DNA of 64,000 bases, from positions 3,770,923 through 3,834,922 of the forward strand of contig OY848922.1 of assembly GCA_963693285.1 (NCBI GenBank), read 5' to 3'. Of the stretch, positions 39,591 to 51,500 are shown in pieces. The first letter of the stretch is position 1; each line of letters opens with the position of its first letter. The notes under the pieces were generated by a model that was given only the letters and a program-made list of their open reading frames with translations, was not told the DNA's origin and did no database searches. The position numbers were made by a program, and so were the translations under genes. The DNA is from Xestospongia muta. Lineage: Eukaryota; Porifera; Demospongiae; Haplosclerida; Petrosiidae.

Positions 39591-42500
39591 TATGTACATA
39601 TAGTATGATGTAATTGAAAACATGGCATGACACATAACATTACTTTACATTGTTTACAATGGTATGTTGTGGTCTTTCTACCATTTTTTTTATGACTACA
39701 GACAATACATTTGTTTGCTTTTTTAGGTATGTATTGAAGAAACCAAATTCTGCCCTTGAAGCAAACAATGACCTCATTTATGGAGAGTTCACATCAAGAA
39801 TTATAACTAGCTTGAAATTTACTAATCAGTGATGTAATAAGGAGACGTCTCTTATATAATGGATCATATCCTGGTTCAACTTTTTGTTTTTTTGGCTTTC
39901 TTGTCATTTATGTGTAGAAACTTCAAAATTAGGCTGAATCAATCCCTTGACATTAGACGAGAGAAGGTGACTATACTAAAGGCTAATACTGACCACAGTA
40001 ATCTTCTAATTTCGGGTAGTAGATTGTTCCTATTATTATTACCAGATTAAAAAATTGTAGCTTCTGTTGATGTATGCATCTTTTTTTCCAATAGTTTAGG
40101 AAAGGTGGGTGTGAAGACTCTGTTTCATCTGTCATATCTTCTGTTTCCTTCATATTCTCCAACAAACTCTTGGATATCATATGCTACACTACTCAGAGAG
40201 ATATGTTTTGTTGCACTGATTTCAATTTCATCACCATACACTATTTCCATACCATCAACTATTTCAGTTTCCACATCAAAATCATTGCTAACATAGTATT
40301 CATCATCTATTATTATTAATGATTATTAATAATTTATTATTATAGTATTCACTGATCTGTAATAACATTTTAATATCATACTTAGTGTGATATTTATAAC
40401 CTATGACTACTTGATACAATCATACAATGATCTTTCATACCTTATCAACAACAGTAATGTCAGCACCATTACTAATTAATATTTTGATGATCTCTGGATG
40501 ATTTTTGATAGCTGCCCAATGTAATGCAGTCCTACCATAATACTGTAACAATAAAACAAAGAAGCAATACATACACAATGTACACTATACAGATCAATTT
40601 CAACTCAATGTACTAGTAGTAACACAATACATTCATAATGTTAATGATGTTATGTAAACATCAACAATGTGATGTTGTCAATAATTATGGTACAATTATT
40701 ATATAGTTATATTTATGTATATATAATTACTATATAATTCTAATTATGTGTTTATTATGTACATGTTATGAATATAATTATCTATTCCTGTCCCACCATA
40801 ACTTGATTTTGTGTATACTATATAAATGTCATATGTGTTATATTAATGAATGTTCTATATCAATGTGACTTGTCTTCAAGATATTATGGCTGTCCATGGG
40901 ACATTGGAGAATTCTGCCTCCAACATTATTCTAGGGCTAATGATGTCTTTCATGATAAGACATCGGCAGTTTTATGTAGTGTTTGTGGTCTTTTCATGCA
41001 CAAACTAATCAAGTATTTACATTTTAATTTAAGGCTACAACAACCAGGAGAGAGAGTGGCTGTTTATAGCTGAGCTAAGACAACTATCCAAATTTTGTGA
41101 ATATTGGGAGATATGTTAGATGTCATGCTACGTGATCGTTTAGTGGGTGATATTAGACAGCTGAGTATTCAATGATGACTGCTGGCTGAACCCATCCTAA
41201 CTCTGAAACGTGCTCTTGAACTGGTACTTGCAATGTAGTCTGAAGGATACAAGAGATACTTAGTGCTAAAAGGCCTACTTGTTACCGTTGTGGAGGAAAC
41301 ATCTTAGCACCAATTTGTAGATTTAAAAAATATGTTTGTCATGGCTGCAAAAAGAAGGGGCACTTAATCAGATGTTGTAGAAATGCCCCCAAAAAAGAGG
41401 CCAAACAAGTCAAGTACAAACATTAACAAGGTGTTAGAAGACCCCATTTCTCAATTGTATATGTTTCCCTCAAGTAAGACAAAACCATTAAAGACAGTGG
41501 TTAATATAGATAGCAAAGTGGTTGAGATGGAGAAAAACACAGGAGCGTTAGTGTCAGTGATGACACACACAGAGTACAAGAGGCTATGTAATCAAAAGAG
41601 TAGACTCCCATTACATGCAGCATGAATAAACTGGAAGACATATACCGGAGAGATGATTAAAGTGGTGGTGAACCATCAAGGAGATGAAGAGAGATTACCA
41701 TTAGTTATTGTAGAGTCCAAAGGACCTAATCTACTCAGAAGAGACTGGTTGATGAAGTTGAAACATGACTTGCACATGATAAATCAGGTCCGAATGAAGG
41801 AAGAGTTAACAACACTCATTTCAAGATACTCTTATATTTTTTAGATTGAACTAGGTATCTGATATCAAAGCTGTATCTGCCAGGATCATAGCAGAAGAGA
41901 GAGCCACTCATAGATTGTTGTCCACAACTGATACCATTTGCACTCCATTCAAAGGTAGATAAGGAACTAGAGAGACTAGAGTCGATGGGAGTACTGGAAA
42001 AAGTGGAATTTGCAGACTGGGTGGCACCCATCATTTCAGTATTGAAGGATGACTGAAATGTTAGAATTTGTGATGATTATAACATGACCATTAATAAATG
42101 CATCAAAAGTGGACCTGTATCCATTCCCGAGAGTGGATGACCTTTTTACAGCAATGACCAGTGGAGTGTATTTTGTATATAATGTATTGTGCTAGAAAAT
42201 TTCTGCTAGTTTTAGGAATAGAAAGGGTACATCAGATATAAGGACACAGGTTATGAAAACTGTAGCTACACCAGTCACTGTTTATTGATAAGACTATAAT
42301 TCAAGCTAAATGCTTGAACTAAATAATTTAAGAAATCCTTTTATTAAAAAAATTAAATTAAAAACCAAGTTTTTATAACCTATACAGCTGAATTTGAGGT
42401 AGTCATTTGCTTTGAATTATATTAACTATACTGCTTGCTCATCTCCTGAGTAATACTAAGTGATGTTGAGTCTGAATGCAATTCCTTTGCTAGAGACAAC

Positions 42501-45500
42501 ATAAATACTGGTAAAGTAACTTAATACTAAACCCATCATTAAATAGAACTTGCTTTTTAATGACATCAAGAGTAAATTTGGTTTCTCAAGGAGATTATTA
42601 AATTGGACTTTTGTTTTATTAAAGGGTGTATTAAATGTTATGGATGGATAGGTGCTTAAGTGGTTATATTAGGCAAGTAATTTAATCATTTTTTTAGAAA
42701 AAAATTGATTGACATTCTATTTCACTTTCATTCCTTTAATTCTTCATCATATTTCATGTAGTGTGTTTATGTAATAAATTTTCCACAATTTTCACCAACT
42801 TCAATAAAGTCTTAGTTTAATGTTATTGATTATATATTTGAACTACATATCTGACATCATCATGTAATACAGTTTCTTTTAACTCATATTCTATGCTCCA
42901 ATTTCAAAGCGATAATAGTAATGTTTATAAAAAATGTGGCATTTTGTTTGAATGTATTCATTGTGTTCATTTCTCATTAGTAAATATGTAGTTTATCTGC
43001 CTAATGTTAATGTACTTGTAAATGTGGATAAGACCATGACAAAATCAAACATTTCATTTTATTATTGCTTTACTTAGGTCAAGGTTCTGATTGAGCATAT
43101 AAAATTGTGTATTACATTTTATTATACATGTGTACTGAATGATGTAAAATGAGAAAACAATTTTATCAGTGTATGCTGGAAAGGCACATAATAAATGTTA
43201 TTATGTTATAATGAACTGAACTGTCTCCATCTCCAATAAACTTCATATACCGTAACCCATGCATACATTCGGATAGATTGAACCCTTCCATATTATGTCA
43301 GATTCCATGGCTGTTGAAGATCCAGTCCAGTTCTTAAAACAACAATACTCTCTTATATCCTCTCCTTTACTACTAGCAACTGAGCAAATTGAACAGTACT
43401 TATTTCTAACTCCAATGAATAAATTGTATTATTGTACAAGCTAATGAGTTTAGTTGCAAGATTGAGATGAAAGTCATTCATGTTGTGAAATGATGGTTCA
43501 GAAAGAAGACAGTGAAAAATGTAAGCATTTGTGATAGCTAGATCTATGCTAAAGTAGGCAATGTATACATAGCATTTCAGCCCACGAGCTCTAATACTGT
43601 CGCAGTTGATCATTTCAATCAACACTACCTATCTCCTAAAAATAAGGATTACTGAAATTATATTCTCATCTCCAGAAATATTGCAAATGGTTGTGGAAAT
43701 AACCTCAAATGTCAGCCTTTCAAAGGGTAAAGTTAGCTTTTAGTTCTGATATGCTGTTAGTACATTTTGATCCTCATAGAGAGATCTTATTATAATATGT
43801 CCGAGTTGAGATGATACACCCAGACATGTAAATAACTTCACCTTTTTACGTGCTATCTACATGGAACTTGCACCAATTGATTCAGCTTGCAAAAACACAT
43901 ATATAACATTTGGCTGTCTAGTGCTACGAAAAAGTAAGAAACTAAAAACCTCCATAAATTTTTAATTGCATACCTTCGTCATACTTCAAATTACATACCT
44001 TTGAGGATTTAACGAATAACAATTTTCACTTCAAGAAGTCAGCCGTGTGTCACGATGAAATTGAAAATTACAACTCTAATTGCATGAACAAATGTTCTAT
44101 TATGACTGTTATTATTATAAAAAGTAATAATCAGGTATTGTCTTTTGCAATTTAAGGCAGCTATTAAGACACTGTGGTTCTGAAAAAAAGATTTTAATAA
44201 AGAAGAAGACTTTCTCTTTCTGTAACCTCTTGATGTTGGCTCATGAATGTCCCTTCGACCATACCTAGCCAAATCAGCTAAAGGATTTCTTTTAACTTTA
44301 CCTTTAAATATAACCAATGGCTTAACTCGAGAAACACCATCTGCAAACAAGGTAAGTTGAACAGTGCATTGTCTTTTATCCAACCCTGAAGATGCAGCAC
44401 GAACCCATACACTCTTTGACCCTACATCGTTGCATGTAGGACCACCAGTGAAAGAAAAAGGAAGTGGTGTTTGGTCAACATTGGCGATACAACTTAAATG
44501 AAATCTGCCCAACTTTTCATCAACTTGTTCTCCTTATAGAGAAATCTCTCTAAATAAATGATGGAAATGACGAATAGCTTCTTTCTTGCTTTCTGGTGGT
44601 TTCTGACATGAATTGGTGGCACATCTCAAGATAATTTTAGAGCTTTTTTTAAAACCAGCAAACCAGCCATCTGAAAAAGAAAAATTTTAACCAGGATATT
44701 GTTCGTTAAAAATCTGTTTGGCACTGTTCTTGAACCACCAGCCTTTAATTTTGATACCCCTTCGACGTAGCTGTCGAAACTCTGCATGGACCTGCTCTTC
44801 CATTAAAAGAAACTGAGCACTTCTTATAAACATCACTCTTTTGGTACCTTTTTTGCTTTTCTTGATTTTTTCCTCATCTTTTATCCACCTCATCACCGTT
44901 TTTGTATTTGATGTAAACGTTTTACATGTTTTGTAGAGATTGCAATCATTTTCTTTGTACCAACTAACAACTCGAATCTTTTCTTATCTTGTGTAGCTCC
45001 TTCTTGACCGTTTTAAAGATCCTGTTTCTTTTAAAAGGATCCCTGATGCCTCAGATATACTAAATTTCACAGACATTTCTATTACACTCGTTTTTTCACA
45101 CTCATTTTTTCACGTGGCATTAATATAACATTAATTATTAATAAATCATTAATAATTATCATTAATAATTATTAATTTATTACCGTAGCGCTTAATAAAA
45201 AAGAGTTCTGACCAAGATAAATGTGTGCGCTTAACAAACAGTATGCGCTTTAACCATATGCTGTCTCCACAGCAAAAGGCTTCCACCATACCTCGAGGCC
45301 TCTTTTGGTTCAGGGCAGAAGGAAGTTCTTTGCGATTGCTCTGGACCATGCCTGGATATAATCAACAATAAGTACAAGGTACAGGATGTAGACATAGAAA
45401 TACCTGTTACAGTAATTCCCTTCCTCTTTAGCTCAGTTGCTATGAGAGGGCTATTACAAAATCTATCTAGGTATACATCATACCCCTTATCCTCAAGTCC

Positions 45501-48500
45501 ATCCACCAGTGTAAGGACAACTCTGGCTGTGTGGGGTAGCTCAGGTCCTACAAGCTCTGTTGCCCGTCCATAGCATATGGCTACCTTATAAAGGTAGCCA
45601 AACACACTGTCAGCAAGTACAAGTGCCTTTATACCCCAAGGAGTTGGTTTACCTTTGAGGTACTGTCGAAAACTAACCCTGCCTGTGAAGGCAATCACTG
45701 ACTCATCAATAGCCACATGTTGTGAAACAGTGTCGGATGATTGAAATGCTGGAACTATATGGTCAAGTAATGGCACATATCAATATCACAGCTACAAAAC
45801 CCTTCATTTCATCTATTGTCACTGGATGCCAGCTTCTGTACAATGAGCCACGCTTTATCTATAAGAAGGAGGTATGTTAGAGTAACTAATTGTTTATTAC
45901 TACAACCAATCTTCTTAGCACCATACTTATTGGTATTATCCATAAGAAATTGCCACAAAGCATCAAAGAAGAATAGAGAAAAACAATCTTCTGGTGACTG
46001 ACCAGATGGATCTGCATTACTACCAGATGACTGAGTAAATAATATATGGCTAGGCTCTATGTCGTCTATATTTGGAATAAAAGACTACTTAGCTACTACA
46101 CAACTTACCAGTTACTACTACTGTCCAATGATATCAGGTACTGTGACACCAATACCTCTGCCTCTCCCAATACCACTTCCTCTACTTCTTCCTCTACTCC
46201 TTCCTCTTGCAAGACCTCTTCCCATCCCTGGTCCTATTCCTATTCTAGTACCTCCCACTTCTGTAGTATCATTTGTGTCATCATTTACATTCTCTTCATC
46301 TTGCTCATCCTCAAAGCTATCACTCATATCATCTATCATATGTATTACTTCTTCTGCTCTAAACTTTGCCATTGATAATTACTTCTACCCACTGATAGTA
46401 AATATGCAAATATTTGTACAGCTTGTTAATTTGTGTATTTATATTATTAAATGCATGCTTATTATTATTCATTACATGTTGGGCGGGACCATAAATAACT
46501 AATAAATGAAGGAGGACAGGTTAGTTGCGAAAACAGTCTACTAAGGTAATGTCACAATTTCGTGACAATTGTCTCAATTAATAGTACACGCGTGTCACAA
46601 ATTTGTGTCAATTGTCTCCATTAAATGTACTCGTATGTCACAAATTTGTGACAATCATCCTGTAAGGGTTAAACAACAATCACCCTTGAGAAATTTAGAA
46701 GGAGGGTTGTTTATGAATTTGAACTATAAATATGTACATATTAATATTTCTATTTACTTAGCAATGACAGTTTCTATCTCTTTATAAGCTCAATATAACA
46801 TGATGTTATTACAACAGCTTTATGACACTACAAAGAAATCATAGGAGAAATGGATTTGAAAAGAAAGGTCAAGAGTGATCATTTCATGACACATTACATT
46901 TACATAATATGTGCTAGACTCTTATTGTTTGTTTTATGTACATTAAATAGAACAGTATAAAATAGAAGCTTCATTAATATGCCTACATATATATACTGAC
47001 CTTATCAGTATGGTGGATATTCACACCATGCTGAAGTAACAAAGCCACAACATCTGTGTGGCCATATTGTGCTGCTGCTATCACTAGACTCCATCCATAC
47101 TACAATTAATAAGAACAAAATGTATTAGAGACACACATTAAGTATTAATTTTTAATTACATGTTATTATATTTAACATTATGTACATGTTCATGTACATA
47201 ACATGTACATGTACTTGATATACTGGTCAATTAAGGACTGGATATATTCACTTTTTAAAGATTTTAAATGATATATGCAATATGATAAAATTGGGAAAAA
47301 GAATGATCATTTCATAAAAACTAAGAAATTGTTAATTCTTAGTCTCAAAATTGAGTGACTATTGTGGACTTGTTATATTTTATTGCATATTACAAGCACT
47401 ATCTTAATCAACTCCTAAAATATAATAGAAAAGCCTTTCCTGCATTCCTTAAAGTATATTAATATTTACACAATATTAATATCAGAGACAGTAAACAGTG
47501 TTATCTGTTAGCTCAGATTGAAGGAAAGGATTGGAGAAAGTATTTCCTGAATATAGGTGAAATAGTACTTTTGACAGGTATATATCAATCACTCATAATG
47601 CCAACAGTAAATGACTTCTATTCCCTCCAATCAGGAATGACTTACCAAGTTATATCATATGTAATGAGACCACTAAACCTCATTGAAAACCTCCAAAAGA
47701 AATGCAGGTTTATACTTAAACTATGCACTATCAAAAAACAGCAATCGTATGAGTTCAAATTGTCACATGATCACTTTATGATGTCATAAAAGCTCTGATC
47801 ATAATGTTACTATTTCATTATAATAAACTATATAGTATTGATGAGCAATAGTAGTACAATTCAAATATTGTACATTAGTGGTTATCAGTATATACAATGT
47901 AACACTAATGACAAAGAAAAACAAAACTATATTTTATAAAACATTCTAAGACTCTTTTGAAGACACTATTGATGCCGTAAGGGACTGGATTATTAATGAT
48001 TTAGAGTACTGCGATTTCTTGATTGCTATGTGCATCAGTGACTCAAAATACTTCATTGATCTCAACACATACATAATATTATAGTCAATTCAAAATAACA
48101 TAATTACAATTTTTTTATTCAATTGCTCATGATTGTTGTAGCCATTGGTAATTTTTATTTTCTTATTATAGGTTTTTAGTAAATGTTACATTGTCATTAT
48201 AGGAAACTATATATGATAGGTAGTACACAGTGGACTGATGTGTATAATATATACAGATTTTATGAGATATGAGATATCATATGAATAGATACTTATAGAT
48301 AAAAGGTATATTTTAACTACAACCTACTCAAATGATCTCCAGTATATAAATCTGCATCTGCAAACAACAATATGTCTATCGTGGCTAAGTGAATGCCCAT
48401 GCTTGACACAAAATTATGTCTATCACATATAATCGTTAGTACTATGATAATTATGTAGTTATTTAAAATAATCTGATTCTATTAATTAAAAAAAGGTAAT

Positions 48501-51500
48501 ATTGTAATGTTTACATTCATTGATGTCTCATATCATGTAAATATACTGTATAGGTTTTTTTTCGAGGGGGGGGGGCAATATTTTCTTGGATGACGTCAAA
48601 AAATTTTGTTGGTTTATGGTAAAAATTTTGTTGTCGAGCGATCTAGTCTAAACCACACCCTTATACACATGGTGTACAAATGGCAAACTTTGCCATTCAG
48701 CCATGATATGAGACTACCACCAGTACAAACGGACCTGGGATGCTAAATTTGGGAAACAACTTGAGTGCCAGAGAGAAACGAGTTGGCAGCTGCAATCAAA
48801 GTTGATGGTACAGATTGTGCTAAAGAGCCATGAGGATAAGGTAGGTTGTTCTTTTCCCTCTTGAAGTATTGAAAGAAGGCCATACTGAATCTAAGACTCA
48901 TTGATCAACAACGTGATAACATGCATGCAACCACGTGTACGCATGAATGGGCATGGCACATTGCATCTAATTAAGTTTTGTGGGTAAATATTTCATGTTT
49001 TGTTTCTCAACCACGAAAACCAAACAATACGTTTGATGTAAACAGGGGGTGTGGTCAGACAGTGTGTCTCAATATATAGCAGGTATATTATTATATCTAT
49101 AGTACCACATAGTACACAGTCTATATATATAATGTGTATTGAAAATATAGTGGTTATGTATTGTGTATACATATCAATGTCTAATATGTAAGCAGTTACA
49201 AATTAGTAATAAAAAATTATAACAATAGTCAAAACAATACAAATCATATGTCACATATAGAAAGAATAGCTAGAGAGAAAACTAAATAAAGTAATAATTA
49301 TTACTATCATATTATATTGATACTACTACTGTGAACCATGCTTAAAGGACACTGTGAATTAACCCTTTAGTAATGAAGGTTGCATATTTCTAAGATTTAA
49401 TGCATAGGCATTAACAAGGAAGGTTACAAATCTTCGACTAAAAATACCCTGGTATATTTATTAAGAATGCTCGTCATAGTAATTAACATAGAAGAGGAGA
49501 ACACTAATAAAATGTTTACATTATGGAAAGTGGATACTGTATCATTTGGATCATTCTGCGTAGATTAATGATTTTGATGAAGAAGATGACTTAGAATATG
49601 AAGTAATGGACACTTTTAACAATAAAACGTAAAGTATAAAATTATAAACACACAGAGTAGCTATAATAATACAGAAATGTTTCATGGGTGAGTTTAATAC
49701 TTTTGCACAAAGAAAAGCTTTGACACTTATAACCTCACAAAAATTTCACAAAACAATTCACCTAACCAATGTAGTATTAGAAGGCTTAAAACATTTTCGT
49801 TTGGAAACTGTTTTGTGACAACACACTAAATTAATTAATTATGATACAGTATATGGGCTTGTGCATTTTTATTGATATATTGTTAAAGAAGACATTTTCA
49901 TACTATGAACACAAGGTTGTATGGTGTCTGATATATAGAGAATTTACACTGTATATCAATATAATAATACACTTACTATATCAGGTATAGTAGGATCTGC
50001 ATTTGATTGCAACAGATATTGAACAATATCCGTGTATCCATCACGTGATGCATACCATATACTAGTCCTCTTGAACTACATGTAATGATAATAGTAATAG
50101 TATAATTATTCATCAATATATCAATAGTACAATCATTATACACACACATACACTGATACATATGTACTTACATGTATATGACTATAATGATAAGTGATAA
50201 TATTAATAATATGTATTATAATAATTGTGACCTAGCTTGGAAAAACCACACGTGTTGTACTAAACATTTGAACCAGCAGTTGCATATATACATTTGCTAC
50301 ATGGTCATTTCATACATGATCATACCAATCATGGTATCAGGGAAGATCAGTCATTAAATATTTAGATTCTAAAGTTGGTAAACATCCTGTACAATATGGC
50401 TGCATAGCAAATGCGTATATGCAATTGTTTAGTCAAATTTTTTTGGGTGTAACATTAAATGTTGTGCTAAAATGTCTTCCCAAATAATGTCACAATTATA
50501 CACGTACATGTGAAATATGACATCACATTTTTAATTTATATCTCATTGAGTAATGTTATCATATTATTAGCTAAATAATATGAAGTGACAACAAATAGAC
50601 TGTACACACAGTGAATAATAAATATATGATATGGTCTAGGAACAAATAACCACACAAAGAAGGGAGAATACAACTATGTAAAGCCAGTGTTACATAAAGA
50701 CACTAGCTGTCAATGACCATATAATGATATGTGTAATTATATTCATAGCAAGTCAATCAGATTCATAATTTCACAAGTCTTGAAGCTTCCAAATATGGAC
50801 ATGACCAGAGTACTGTCATTTTTCTAATACGAGTTGGCTTTTTTCATGAGAATTACACACTCCATCCTCCTTTGTGAAGCTACAGGCTCTTACATACTGA
50901 CTTCAAATGTTTATAAAGCTAGTTACTACTGTATTAACTAAACTGTCATTGGAAAATATTCTTTGAAATTGTATTACAAAATCAGCTTGAAAAAAATGGC
51001 TCTAATACAATGTGAAGGGTCATTAATGAAAGAATTGACCACACCCAACAATTAAAAAACAATCCGTGAACACTTTAGCACATTTTGTACACCACATCTA
51101 AACATTACAACAAATCTACAAGTTGTACTTGATTATAAAATATTAATACAATCTAATACTATAATTCATTTTTATTTAAATGTAGTACTGTAATCCAGAT
51201 GACCACAAGTATGCAGATAAAACAAAAGTAGCTAGGATATCAGATAAAATTGCCATATTGACTTCAGTAATGACTTTGTGAAAGTTAAACATTCAAGCCC
51301 CACCCCTTAGCAATAGAGTAAATTATTTATAATATATGCTGTGTCCGTTCATTCATATATCTCAAATGTTATAGATAAAATGTTTTAACTACATGATTAA
51401 ACTTTGATAAAGACTTTGTAACACACACACATTAATTTATACTAGGTTGATTTAAAGGATATATTGTGATTATTATTATAATAACTATAACACTTGTATA

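Larger units (their letters stand above)
38735..39715. repeat. About 1.2-kb tandem repeat, copy 2
   Basis: Second copy of the 37.5-kb unit in the same orientation, more diverged than the 4.55-kb duplication. Confidence 0.75.

Noticed and set aside
44687..44896. Live CENP-B-type DNA-binding gene
   Set aside because: Stops separate it from the DDE part downstream; it is a pogo relic.
46046..46502. Pro/Leu- and Ser-rich forward frames
   Set aside because: Antisense of the Arg-Gly-rich piggyBac N-terminus.
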